Positions 25,532 to 38,500 of a DNA stretch of 64,000 bases are shown here, piece after piece. Positions within the stretch are counted from its first letter, which is position 1, and the number at the start of each line of letters is the position of its first letter. The notes beneath the pieces are model-generated. The model was not told where the DNA came from, made no database searches, and saw nothing but the letters and a program-made list of their open reading frames with translations. Location of the stretch: NCBI RefSeq assembly GCF_037392515.1, contig NC_090280.1, forward strand, positions 74,574,504 to 74,638,503. Direction: 5' to 3'. The stretch is from Haliotis asinina (lineage: Eukaryota > Mollusca > Gastropoda > Lepetellida > Haliotidae). Both the position numbers and the translations under genes were made by a program.

Positions 25532-26105
25532 CCCCATGAAGATTCCTCTTAGAACTGGTCTTCAACAAAGCTTGTTTTTCGTAGGAGGCGACTAACGGGA
25601 TTGGTTGGTCAGGGTCTCCGACCTTGTTGACCTATGTCATCTCACCACAAATCCTTAGATCAATGCTCATGCTGTTGATCATTGGATTACGTGGTCCAGA
25701 TTCGACCATCTACAGATCAACGTCACATAGTTTGCTGGCACTGGATGGTCAGACTTCCTGATTTAGTTGTCACGTGTTATCGTATCCTAGATCAATGCTC
25801 ATACTTTTGATCACTGGATTGATACAGGTTGAATTATTTACAATAAACTGCCATGTAGCTGACATTTTTGAGGACATCGAGTTGGTCAGACTCACTGACT
25901 CACTGACTTGGTTTACTTATGTCATCGTATCCCAGATCGGACACAGACTCGCAGACTTTGTTGACACGTCATTGTATCCCAGATCTATTTTCATGTTATG
26001 TTGATCCTTGGATTGCCTGGTCCACATTCGATTATGCACAGACATCCACCCTGTAGCTGGAATACTAGCGTGTGTGACGTTAAACAACAAACAAACAAAA
26101 AACAA
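25532..26105 (+). mobile_element. SINE A array: several partial copies head to tail
   Basis: The SINE A middle block (TCAATGCTCATGCTGTTGAT / CACTGGATT) occurs three times, near 25660, 25790 and 25990, and the GGTTGGTCAG / CTGACTTGGTT block at least three times, all in the same orientation. The last copy ends with GACGTTAAACAACAAACAAA. It looks like nested or internally duplicated insertions. Confidence 0.6.
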
Positions 26106-27462
26106 ATGTCAGTATATTTAACTGTTCAGTTCCGTGTGGTTATGGTTAATTTTAACGCCACTGGTCAGATATATAATTCACTGTTGTAGTAATGTGGCTA
26201 CAGATCTGGACAGCGATGAAGAATACCCACGCTTTGTTCAATCCTGAGATAAAGACAGTTTTAAAAGATAATACAAAATTAATAAATACAAAACGAATAA
26301 TACAAAATATACATATAGTGGAAGCCGGCACTGATCGGGACTGAAGAAATAATCCAGTTTAGACAACGTGCCGGGTTGTAGAGCTGATGATGAGTGTTGA
26401 AGCCACAGACGGGACTGACATTTTATGCCGGATTGAACAGATGTCGGTTTGACAGCTTCCACTGTATATAATCTCAGCATATTTACTTTACCCCTACCAT
26501 ATGACCAGATGCATACACAGTACCCACAGTGAACAATTAATTTTGTCTTTAATATTGTCATAATATTTGGTACATTATCCTCCCAAATCATTTTGTCTGA
26601 AACCAAGTTGTATGGTTTATATTAAACTTCGTCAGATACGAATACATACTCAGTAACATACAGTGGGAGCAAACGTTGTGGTATTGAAAACAATAACATA
26701 ACAATAAAGTCCTGTCTCTGACCAATGTTTCACCAGTACAACTTCATTTATGAAGCCATACTTGATAAAGAAGGGAGGGCTAGGCAAAGCGGGATGGTAT
26801 GACAACCCAATTAACAAAGTCAGTTTCACTTGTTGCCATCAAATGCGTTGATACATCTGAGAGAGCTAAAACTTAGCCAAAATGAGCGTGAGTCCCCGAC
26901 TTCTTCCCCTCCTGTCGTAGGTGTCACTCCGTCACAGAGTCAGACGAGTGTTATCAGGAAATTAAGGACATCGCTCCTTTCTCAGCGAATCCAAATATGA
27001 TTTCTGACGTGATATCTGTTTTCGTTCTTATCCATTGATTCTACATGTTTCAGATTTTGAACAGTCGTAAAAGTTAATATGAATTCCGCTTTCTGGTGCA
27101 TTTTCACAAAATGAGAATAACTTACTCTCTATATATCCCATCTTAAACCGAAATAGGTTTGTTGGGCAAGATTCGATACTCAAAAGAATATTGGAACCAT
27201 CTAACGTCTAAATTTGTACAAGCTCGAATTATAGTCTTTTGAGAGCATTTCTATTCTTTTATACTATAATCTGTTTCACGTTTATCTTCCCATTTTGCAA
27301 GTTGTGAGTGTTTCCCAACTGTAGATAACGTAGGGTGAGAACGCTGTGTGCGAAGAATATTCATTATCTGACAACTTTCGCACGCTGTTATGAGAAAGTG
27401 TTCTTCATCGTTAAACAAGATAAGTTTTTGTGCGAAAGATTTCTCCAATACCACTGCGAGTT

Positions 27463-27736
27463 AGCGAGTGAGTAAGTGAGGTTAGTTTAACGCCGCACTC
27501 AGCAATATTCCAGCTATACGACGGCGGTCAGTAAATAATCGAATCTGGACCAGACAATCCAGTGATCAACAATATGAGCATCAATCTGCGCAATTGGGAA
27601 CCGATGACATGTGTCAACCAAGCCATCGCGTCTGACCACCCGATCCCGTTAGACGCCTCTTTCGACAAGCATGGTCGCCTTTTATGGCAAGCATGCGTTG
27701 CTGAAGACCTATTCTACCCCGAATCTTCACGGATGC
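27463..27736 (-). mobile_element. SINE A copy, near full length
   Basis: It runs in reverse from a GAGTGAGTAAGTGAGG tail through ACGCCGCACTCAGCAATATT, AATCGAATCTGGACCAGACA, ATCCAGTGATCAACAATATG, ACCACCCGATCCCGTTAGAC to CCCCGAATCTTCACGG. Confidence 0.8.
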
Positions 27737-27837
27737 AAGTGGGCTGGACCAGATATTTAAAATATTTAAGATAACAAACTCCTGTACTGTCTGTAGTGTG
27801 CCTCATCCGAGATTCGAACCTACAAAATACCTTTAAA

Positions 27838-28146
27838 TAGTCGACTATGGACCTGACAATCCAGTGATCAATAATATGAGCATCGATCTGAGCAGTCTGA
27901 CCACTCGAACTCGATAGTCGCTTTTTATGATAATCATGGTTTGCTAATGACCAAGTCTGACCAATTCTTTACGGGTCTGATGAGTTTATATCGACATCCT
28001 GGTGCACATTTTATCATTGTCAGTTCTAAGGAAGGTTTTAGAAAGCAAACTTATATATCATATGACCACACGATCCCGTTAGCATAGTCGCCTTTTATGC
28101 AAGCATGGGTTGCTGAAGACCTAACCTACCCCGGATCATCATTATG
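27838..28146 (-). mobile_element. SINE A with internal extra unit
   Basis: Reversed SINE A (GACAATCCAGTGATCAATAA) is interrupted after CATGGTTTGCTAATGACC by about 110 bp like that at 18245-18355, then resumes with CACGATCCCGTTAGCATAGT and CATGGGTTGCTGAAGACC. The resumed part repeats sequence already present before the extra unit. Confidence 0.6.
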
Positions 28147-28590
28147 AGCGGTTCATATAACAAAACACGCATCATCCCCAAACAAAAAATATAAATATAC
28201 CCTGACTCTACCTGTGTCGAAAAATATTTTGTGAATGAAATCAACAACCCATCTCTAGTACAAACCCAGTATACAGTTCCGACTTAGTCATAAGTATTTC
28301 AATCGGTTTTAGACGTAACTTATAATAACTGAATAATGCGTCAAATTTAGATATGCCATCCGCAAGAAACATTTTAAAACATTAACCACAAAAGCTACAA
28401 CCCTCAATAAATATCTTTGGACCAGGAGTCGTATCTGTGAAAGTTTCATAGAAAGGACACGCCAGATTGTCAACCAAAGGTTGAAGACACGAAAGGCATG
28501 CACTGCTGAAGTGTTCCTCGACAAAGACTGTCATGGAAACGTCGAGTTTTGAAAAGTAAAATGGACCCTAAAGTGACGCGCCACCAGGAT

Positions 28591-28788
28591 TAAGTGAGTG
28601 AGTGAGTGAGTTGATTTTTACGCCACACGTAGCAACATTCCAGCTATATTGCAGCGGTCTGTAAATAACGAAGTCAGTGAGCCTCACCACCTGATCCCGC
28701 TGGTTGCCTCTTAACACAAGCATAGACGCTTTTTGTGGCAAACATGGGTTGCTGAAGGCCAATTCTACCCCAGACCTTCACGTGTGCG
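28591..28788 (-). mobile_element. SINE A copy
   Basis: Tail (AGTG)n, TTTTTACGCCACACGTAGCA, CATTCCAGCTATATTGCAGC, CACCTGATCCCGC, then CATGGGTTGCTGAAGGCCAA, in reverse order. The middle is partly deleted. Confidence 0.75.
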
Positions 28789-29386
28789 CCCCCAGGAACA
28801 ACGTGTTTATTGTGATGAATGCTTGACCTTATACGACACGTACAAGGAATGGTTTACTAGGTTTTCACAGCTGTCTACAAACCTATTACGTATAAGCACT
28901 ACAACACTGAGCAACATGAACACACTGTACATCAATCTTTGTCAGTCAGCTGTGTAAACTCAGTTCATCTTCATATTCTCCTTGTGCATGATGCTGTTCA
29001 TCACTGATTTGACGACAATGTTGTTTCCCCACAGAAACTTTGCATCTAATGCAATACAGAAGAAGTCAATCCTTAAAACGTGTTCCTGTTGGTGTGAGAG
29101 TATATTCTCTGGCGGCGCGATGGCCGATTCAGTCGAGTCACTTCACATGTGACCAGTGAGCACACAGCGCCTTTCAGGAAGTGGTCAAGTGTAACATAGT
29201 GTTCTAGGGATTACAGTTTCTCAGTACATATTCTAGAATTTTTTTGGGTAGAATCCGGTCGAAAAAACCAATGTGCCACACAGTACACTACAATAATAAC
29301 GACTTCAAATGAGCCACTGTAGTTCGATATAGCCATAGTCTTTTATACGCAGTTCAATTAATATCTATAGCAAGTTGGCTGGGGTG

Positions 29387-29635
29387 GGTGTGAGAGTTTC
29401 CTTTTACGCCAGACTCGGCAATATTCCAGCTATATGGCGGCGGTCTCTAAATAATCGAGTCTGGACCAGATAATCCAGTGATCAACATCATGAGCATCGA
29501 TCTGCACATTTGTGAGCCGATGACATGTGTTAGGTACGTCAGCGGTTAGTCGCCCCTTACAATAGGCAGTGTCGCCGTTTGTGACAAGCACGGGTTGCTG
29601 AAGGCCTTTTCTACTCCGGATCTTCACGGGTGCGA
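29387..29635 (-). mobile_element. SINE A copy
   Basis: TTTTACGCCAGACTCGGCAA, ATATGGCGGCGGTCTCTAAA, CAGTGATCAACATCATGAGC and CGGGTTGCTGAAGGCC, in reverse order; almost complete. Confidence 0.75.
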
Positions 29636-31815
29636 GTTGGCGAGCTGACCAGATCTTCATATCCTTGTTGTTGCTTGAGAGACCATTTACCTGATGACGG
29701 GACAAGGAGTAGCCCAGAAACGTCATGGTGTAAAGACGTACGTTGTAAATCCATACCATACGCTGTTATGTATCACATGCCATGGATAAATGTATGTAAT
29801 ATTTGGAATGAGAAAATCATGTACTTTCCCTAGTGTGTCTCAACCGGGATTCAAACCTACATCCCCAAAGTGTCTCTTTAGGTGGCATACAAAGTCATCG
29901 AACTGTTAAGTTATGTATGGCATTTGTGTGGACGCTGCGGTGGCAGAGAGGGTTAGATTGCCGACCTTTGAAGCTGATTGATCTTACAATCAAGCTGATA
30001 TCAGATAAAATGGCAGGTAGCCACCATCAAGAAAACGGTTAGTGTAAGTATTAGAAGGAAGAGGTTCCACCAAGTGCAGATCCTTGACCAAATGACATAG
30101 CTGTGATTTGACATTTGTATGTCGCATGCACACTCGTTCAACTTTGATAAAGAACACCTGCCTCCCCTCAGCCAACACTTGAGACACAGTATCTTTATAA
30201 GTTTGATTCTTTAACTTAAAATAAGTTCAGATACACCTTAGTATCTGACTACGTCAAAATTTCATGATCGACTATGATCAGTTTGATCTTAGCAACCTTG
30301 AAATGTAAACTGATAAATTATTCAAGTGGATTTCTTTTAACACGAGAGCTGACAAATGTATTGCCACGACTAACACACTTCCTTGTTTGCCGCGATTTAG
30401 GTTTTTGTGCCCTTGACATTTATCGGTATCACGACATCTATCAATGTGTTTTGTGTCATACCGTTATCACATGCGTGATCATCCTTGTCCAATATCCCCC
30501 GGCGCTCCCCCTGTACAACCTTCAAACTTGTTTTTTAGTCCCACGCCATCTTGAGTGCCATCCCACCTGATCTACTTACGATGATGTTTCCACGTACATA
30601 TGAAATAATAAATTTAGAAAAATGATAATTTACTATGTGTATGTTACAGTCAATGTGTAAAATGAGTCAATTATAAACTATTTGATATTTTCGGCCAAAT
30701 TGTTGCTAATTAAGTCATGCTTAAGATACAGATCCACTGAGCTCTCCTAAAGGAAGTAGGGTAACGGGTTTAAAATCAACATAATCAACCAAAGTTTGGA
30801 CAATTCAAGATAATCCATAAGGCTGTGTGATTGGAAAATGTGATGGGCAGGGTTTCACCAAAAGCTACTTTTCTAAGAGTGGCAATCAGTGTGCAACAAA
30901 CGAGGTTCTATAAAGCTTGGTGTAAATGCAAAAGCAGGGGCCACGAAAGTCTCCCTTGTGCAAACAGAATGTGCGCAAACACCCAATGTTTTAATGTTCT
31001 GGAACAATAGAATATTGTTTAATAATAATAAAGATGTTTCTGTGTCTCAGGTTTTTCTCTAAAAGTTAAATGTTACACTAATAATGATAATACACACTGA
31101 AATTGACTTTCAGTCATTCTGTCAAATAAATCGGCTTACTTTCAGGCAATTTGCTATTTGTCTGATTTAACACATTTCCTGAATCATATACACTGACCAG
31201 ATGTTTTCAGCTGATATATTTGTACATTTTTTTCTCTTCTGCACCTACTTATTTGCGCATTTTGCCTTGGGAGAAAACATAAAAGACATTTGTTTTGATG
31301 TATAATATCTAAAGCAATACAGCAAGGTAAATTCTGAATTGACATGTGTTCCCAAAAATATTCTTACTGTTTTGCCTACTACTTGATAATTGGTAAAATG
31401 TGGATCTCAATATCCAATGCTATGGTGATTATTTCTCGACCTATTTGTCAAAGTTTTCAGAGGCACGAGTATCGTTAGTGTGAACCAAATTAAAGTGATA
31501 AAGTACTTCATACTTGTGTTGGTACAAAGGAACAAAAGTATATAATTGATCACTTAAGTGTCAGACAAAAGTTCTCCAAACGTATCTAAACTTTCAACAT
31601 CTTATGTACTTGTACAGATATCATTGTGTGGGTCAGAAGCAAATTGGTGTAAATGGCAAAACCTCTGGATAACATATTGATTTTACCACACGTCATGTTT
31701 TCTATGTAGGCTGATGTATGTCGGCCACAAAGTCACCTTGATGACAAAAAGACGAACAAGAAATAATGTCCTCGTTGCCCTACAAAATGCTACCCCCCAA
31801 AGTGTGACTAATGTG

Positions 31816-32003
31816 TTGTTTGTTTGTTGTTTCATGCCCCACCCATCAATATTCCATGTATATGGCAGCGGTCTGTAAATAATCGTGTGTGTACCAGACA
31901 TTCCAATGATCAACAGCATGAGCATCGATTTCAACAGTTGGGATACGATGACAAGCATAGGTTGCCGAAGATCAGTTCTAACCTGGATCTTCACGGGTGT
32001 GAC
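31816..32003 (-). mobile_element. SINE A copy with AACAA-type tail
   Basis: It starts with GTTGTTTGTTTGTTGTTTCA (the reversed AACAAACAA tail) instead of (AGTG)n. Then come CAATATTCCATGTATATGGC, GATCAACAGCATGAGCATCG and GGATCTTCACGGGTG. Confidence 0.7.
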
Positions 32004-32042
32004 TAATGATAACATATGTAACTAGGAGATAAAATACACATT

Positions 32043-32264
32043 ATAATTCAACATATCAATAGTCAGAAATACACAAAACATGAAAATGTGAATAATATTC
32101 ATATTTAAAATAATCGTTTGTAAATTTATAAGGAATTGGTAGAAAATCGAATCATAATTCAACATATCAGAAGTCAAATATACACACAACACGAAAATGT
32201 GAATAATATCCGTATTTAAAATGATCGTTTGTAAATTTATAAGGAATTGGTAAACAATCGAATC
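32043..32264. repeat. 111-bp tandem duplication upstream of gene 2
   Basis: Units start at 32043 and 32154, both opening with ATAATTCAACATATCA and closing with AATTGGTA-A-AATCGAATC. The two copies are about 90% alike by eye. They lie 275-495 bases before the gene 2 start codon, in the probable promoter region. Confidence 0.75.
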
Positions 32265-32537
32265 ATATCGAGTCAATAACAATGTGGTTCACGCAGCTTC
32301 TGCAGGGAGTCTTCAATGCTTCTTTTTTTATAAAGCAAAATGAAATCAATCTTTTGCTGAATATATCTCATGTTATGCAAAGTCTACATCTTGGTAGTAT
32401 TTCCCTAGAGTACCTTATCAGTTATAGTGAACGTGTCCAGTTCACCTTGGTTGGGCTGTACAATCTATAACCGGTTAATAGATCCGGTTTGTGTTCTACT
32501 GAAAGCCACACCGACTACACACACCAGAAGGAACATC

Positions 32538-35500
32538 ATGAAGATTGTACCGTTATGGATTGTTTTCTGTGTAATTTTTGTTAGCAGTACCAATGGCGGG
32601 CGTCGATTTAAACACCAAAGTCGAGGCAGCGATGCTGACGACAATGCTGAATGGGAACTGAACTCTAGAGGGCTTGTGTCACACATCGTCAATCTCGATG
32701 TCCTGCCTGACGTCAGTGTATGTATTCTTTCATGGATCATATCAAGTGACTAACTGACTTAATATCTAACGTCACAGACCCGTGAAGATCCGGGTCTTCA
32801 GCAACCCATACTTACCACAAAAGGCGACTCTGCCTGTCGTAAGAGGCGACTAACAGGATCGGGTGGCCAGGCTTGATTCGACTGACACATGTCATCGGTT
32901 ACCAACTGAGCAAATCGATGCTCATGCTGTTGGTCACTGGATTGTCGGGTCCATTATTTACAGACCGCCGCCATATAGCAGGAATATTGATGAGTAAGGC
33001 CTAACACTCACTCACTCACTCGGCAATGTCACATTGGCAATGTCTAAGGCATATTGGTATACAGAAACTGAAGATAAACTTCTTAATTGTATGTGTTAAA
33101 AGAAGCATTTTATGTTTCACATGTCTTCATACATATATATTACTTGTAATATATGTCAGACATCATCCCAGCGTCCTGAGTGACGTCAGTGTATGTATTC
33201 CTTCACATGTATCATGTCATGTGACTGATGGCGTTAATATTTATGTCACATCGGCAGTGTCTCAGCAAAATCGCGACGAAAACAATTTAAACAACATGAA
33301 CACATTTTGAAGAATAAAAGCTATCGACGATGGACAGTAAAAATACTAGAGTGTCATAGATATGAATATATAACTAGCACGTAAAACTAAAATATTTTAA
33401 TGGTTAATGCTATAGATCACCAACAACTGAGGTATCATATCTTATATCTTTTATGCTGATACATAAATTTTATGTTCAAACCTCAAAACGGGAACACTTT
33501 GCATTGTACATACCTTAATGTTTCAACTACATACAATTTATTTTTTATCGAAAAATAAAAAAGAACGTATTTTTAACCTATTCATAAACAAGATAAATCA
33601 GTAATAACTATGTTATTTCATGATTTCATGCACGACAGAAGCCCATTTCAATTTGCAATTGTCCACATAATATCATCACATTGATGATCACATTGTATTC
33701 CCTGACTGACCTGTACGCATGATTATATTCTATGGTTGAATTTTCATGAGTTTTTTCTTTGCATGGTTTAAATAACAGGTTGCCGAAAACAACAAAGGTG
33801 AGATAATCGTGAATCTTGAGAACAGCTCAGCTGCTTCAGCATGGAAACCAGGGTGGTATCTCATGAGCACTAACGTCCGTCAAAGACAAGGTTTAGAAGT
33901 CAAACAGGTTGCCATTGTCAAGAAAATATTGAATGTAAATATCGTCAGTCCAACAAAGGTCAAAGTCCATGGAATCGACGTCAGGTAAGCATATATTTAC
34001 AGACATTATTTCATTTTTCTTTATTTTGATAGAAACGACGTCTCGAAGTATACTCTGCAAAAAAGTAATGGAACTGTACTTTCCATGTACGATTGTCAAA
34101 ACTGGGAGATACTGGCATTGAATCAATGTTCATACAACAATAATGGATGTTTTGAGACTTCAGCTCCACGTGGATTTCATTCAAAAAAAACTTTGACCCT
34201 CAAAACCCTGACCGTGCACAGATGCAAGACAATTATCGGAAAAAATGGTCTACAGTGATTTGTCGACCTGCCTGAAAAACATCAAGATTCATAATGACAC
34301 CCCATGCACATGTAGGAGGTCCCTGCGTGATTGTGCTTCCTATGCATTGTGTTTGCGTGTGGTGATAACGTGAAATAATGCTGCATACACAAGATGAATG
34401 TCACTGTAACTTTTCTCAATGGGTTTTCTTTCTACCAGACTTCATAGTTCCGGTTCCCCTACATTTTTAAGAGTATACGTTCTTACCCGTTTATCATGTG
34501 GATGAAAGAGTGAGTGAGTTTAGTTTTACGTCGCACTCAGCCATATTCCAGCTATATGGCAGCGGTCTGTAAATAATCCAGTCTGGACCAGACAATCCAG
34601 TGATCAACAGCATGAGCAATTGGGAACCGATGACATGTGTCAACCAAGTCAGCGAGCCTGACCACCCGATCCCGTTAGTCGCCTCTTAGGACAAGCAGAG
34701 TCAACTTTGTAACTAAAAGATTAGGAAATAGACAGACATGTACATACATATAGTCGTCTGTTTCCTAGTCTTTTTATTCTGAGAAAATAAAGTAATTGAC
34801 TGCCATAAATTCCCGTCTTTATGTGTATCATTTCTGATTACGCCGTTCAAACACGCAACATTATTTCAGCTGATGTTAGCATTTCTTCAACTTTCGTTTC
34901 CAGCGCCTTAGACCTACTTCAGGAAGCACAGGTGTTTCTCAGATATCCCCACACAACCAGCAAATATGGTCATCGCCAGAAGAGATATGTGTCCAATCTT
35001 CTCTCTGACGCCTTGGACAAAATCAGCTTCCATGCAATTGATGCTGACGAGTCCATCAACTTTAATTTTGACCCCAAGACTGGTCAGGCAACCCATACGT
35101 ACAATGTATACAAGGAGGAAGCAGGCAAATTTGCCAAGCTCGAAAAGCTCAGCGGAGGACAAAATAGTGCCGTTCCTAGAGATGCAGACTTTCGCCTTTC
35201 GTGTAAGAACTGTTATGAACAGAGACACACTGGGTACACAATGTGAGTACTTCATGATGTATTAAACAGTTTTAAAGAAGGTTGAGTTTGGCAGCATTTC
35301 ACGACTGATTACTTTTTGTTTTCAGGGATCTTCAGATTGAAAGACGAAACAAGACAGCTACTGTCAAGAAGTTTCTAATGCAGGTTATGTTAGAGATTTA
35401 ATATTTCATTTATGAAATTAAATCTAATATATTTACTTCTTTGCCTGCCGTACATTCTGTTTCATTCAGTCATTAAGGATGTAAATTTCAATGGGCATGA

Positions 35501-38500
35501 ATCTTTAAAATCGATTAAATAGATTATTTTGAAAACGGAACACTTATTTTTAATACAGAGTGACGTCAGTACCGACCTCAACGTAGAGTTCGAACTCAGC
35601 TTCCAAAAAGCTCTTGGCCTCTCAGAACGAATTATCATGGAGAATACATCTTCCACCATACTGCGGTCCATACCAGTTGTTGTAGTGGACCAGAAGTTGC
35701 CACACATACAACTGGTCATCTCATATTCCAAAACTGTGTTTCTTGAAATTAACGCAACATCTCATGGACCGATAGACTACAATGGCGAATTCCACATTAG
35801 GGGAAATTACACCATGAGTATGAAAACATTTCTTTGAAAACATTCCAATTGACAGTGTTAAAAATGTATGTTTCTAAAAATCCTTGTACTACATTTTCAC
35901 TTATGATATACCAAACATATAAGAATATATCAAGCCAATGACAGCAACTTCAATATAGATATCACTGGTAAATCACTTTTGTCTACAATACAGTACCTTG
36001 ACGACGTGTTTCCACTTCCTCGGTTGTCTCATTTAGTGCCTGTGTGAGGACATATGCAAAGTAATGTATATTGTTGGAAAATGGGCATCACTGACCATGT
36101 ATTTCCTCAGCTTCTACGGAGTCTTCGGGACAGGTCCCCAAAACAGATTTGACCACAACATCCTGGTCATCTTCAGTTCATTCATTCTCTGGGCGGTCCT
36201 CAAAGCCTTACGTCATCTCAATGTCCCTGTATCAAGAGGTGAGTCGACAGACAATTCTGATGAATTCTTTTCTTCATTCGTTCATTCCACCTTCGGCGTG
36301 TGTCTTTGGGTTTAATTTCTTAGGAGTATTTCATAGAGTGAACGTGTGTGACGTATAACGTTCCATTAGATTTGTCAAGATCTTCCAACAGCTATTAGTG
36401 ATTGGGCAAATTCGGTTTTAGCTATGTTTACCATCTTGTTTGCCAGGTTACTCTGCACGCTTCCGTCAAGTGGTCCGAACATGACGCATCTATAGTGTTC
36501 GCGCCACCGGAAGTCGCAAGCTTCAAGCCTGTTCTCTTCGCCTATACATCCAACGACGAATACAGTCGGTGTGAAACTGCCACGCTAACAGTTGACGGAT
36601 TATTTGCGCACAACAAGTCGGACTTTGTGGCCAAAGCTTTCGATAAAACCATATGGTAAATCATACTCTTCTCCGTTTTGAATATTACCTTCACAAGCAG
36701 TTTTTCCTAACTGCAAAGCAGTTTTCCTTATTGCAAAGATACAACACTTATCAGCGAATACGTGTTCCTTTTGCATGTACCAAATGCTGCAAATATTGCC
36801 CACAGGTTGTATGAATCCAGTTCAGTCTAAGCAGGACAACGATGACTAATTGTACATATAACAAACAATTTCTTCATATTTTAGGGACCTAGCTTTAATA
36901 AGCACGTCCTTCGTTCATAAGACTTTGATGACAGAAACCGTTTCCCACATTTGCTCCGCAAACTGTGGTGGTCTGGCAGCTGATGTTAGCGGGAAGGCCA
37001 TGGAAGACCTGTGCGGTCCAGCGGGCGACAGGATTGTTAGAGGAGACAGCAACTTTCACAAGTAACCTTAAATATGCAGTAGTAGAATGCACGATATTCA
37101 TATAGAAGATATGCAGGTTATTCATATAGAAGTACAGTTTGTGTCACGTTTGTCTTTGAAGCCTTAATTGATTATTACTCTTTTTATCATAGATGCCTTT
37201 TCACGAGCATTACTGAGACAATATTGCTAATTCAAGCTGGTTATCGTTGGTGTATCAAATGTTACTCCCCTCGGTGCCTCGAAAACTGGTGAACAAAAAT
37301 TTTTCAGAAGTGTAATTGTGCATTATCTACTCGTAACCATTTCTTGCAGTTACTTAGGTTATTTCTTTCATGAAATAGATTAACGCTGCTTCAAGGCGAT
37401 TTCATCCTGTTCCGGTCAGAAGAAAGCGAGAACGCTAGCTGGTGTGGAAAACCTGGTAGAAGATGTCATCAATGTGTTTGGAGTGATAATGGCGATAGTA
37501 ATGTTGACGCCTGTGCAGACAGGCTGATGTCGGCAGCAGCAGCATCAAGACTGACCAGTCTGGGTCATCTTGCTAAGAAGGAATGGCCAAACAGTAAGGC
37601 GACGTCGTTTTAGCAAATTCATTCTTTAATCCACAATTCAAAGATGGGGTATGATGAATATACTTTAGCATGCACGTTAGAGTACAAGACCCTCAAAACG
37701 TGTAGTTATTGTTTTTTATATGCCAATAAATGTATCACAGGAAAACTGGTGGTGCTTGAGGCATGGGATGAACCAACGTCAGATCACTCTCAAGGAAAAC
37801 ATGGCGCTTCTTCACTTCACTATTCCGGAAGAGCTCTCCAGGTGGCGCTGACAACTGAACACCCGAACAAAACTACATCACTGCAGTTGGAAACGTCCAC
37901 ATCACTGTTGAAGAGACTGGCAGAACTTGGTGTTTGTGCTGGGTTCCCATTCTTCAATGTCACTTCCGGTCAGGTGCAGTTCTGTGTCCATGATGATTAC
38001 TTGTCAAAGAGTTCTGCCATGGACAATAAGGCAGAGAAGGACTATTTTATGAAAACCTTGAATAAAATAGGTAAATATTTGAGCAAATACATAAACGTCT
38101 GTTCAAGTTTAGTATTCTCAAAACAAAAAAATGTTTCTAGCATTACGATGTGTCACTCTAACTTTTCGCATTCGTTTGTAGTAAACTGCCATTTATACTG
38201 CCATTCAAATATCTCTATCAAAAATGAAACTAAACTCGTGATACATATTCTTTCAGGGTTCAATCATAGCGACATCCAGTGCATTGTAGACAGTATCAAA
38301 CCCTTTTTTCATGGTGTTGATTTTAAAGAAGTCATCAATCCTCTTTTGCAAGACCGTAATATTCAGCACAGGTACAGTTTCTTCTATGTTCCCAAGCCTA
38401 CTGAATTCACAGATTACAGCATTAAACACCATACACTTCCCTAATCCTGATTGATATATTAAAGCAATACGACAATATAATACAAAAGTTTCTGCTGTAC

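Larger units (their letters stand above)
25400..32537. other. Intergenic region between genes 1 and 2, no gene seen
   Basis: Apart from the repeats listed separately (SINE fragments and a 111-bp tandem duplication) I see no exon series, no recognisable domain and no RNA gene. Open frames here are short and none reads as a known family. The stretch 30050-31800 is AT-rich and contains nothing I can name. The region immediately upstream of gene 2 (32280-32537) should hold its promoter, but no clear TATA element stands out. Confidence 0.6.

Noticed and set aside
32427-32537. Upstream in-frame ATG at 32427 as the gene 2 start
   Set aside because: The ATG at 32538 is followed directly by a typical signal peptide. 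The upstream codons would bury it.
36064-36315. Hydrophobic open frame suggesting a membrane protein
   Set aside because: The frame of the spliced exon (36111-36238) is different and gives a Ser/Thr-rich linker that joins both neighbours in phase.
37644-37740. Coding extension upstream of the first Hedgehog-like exon of gene 2
   Set aside because: The open frame continues into the intron, but the CACAG acceptor at 37740 joins the previous exon in phase and the upstream residues have no Hedgehog similarity.
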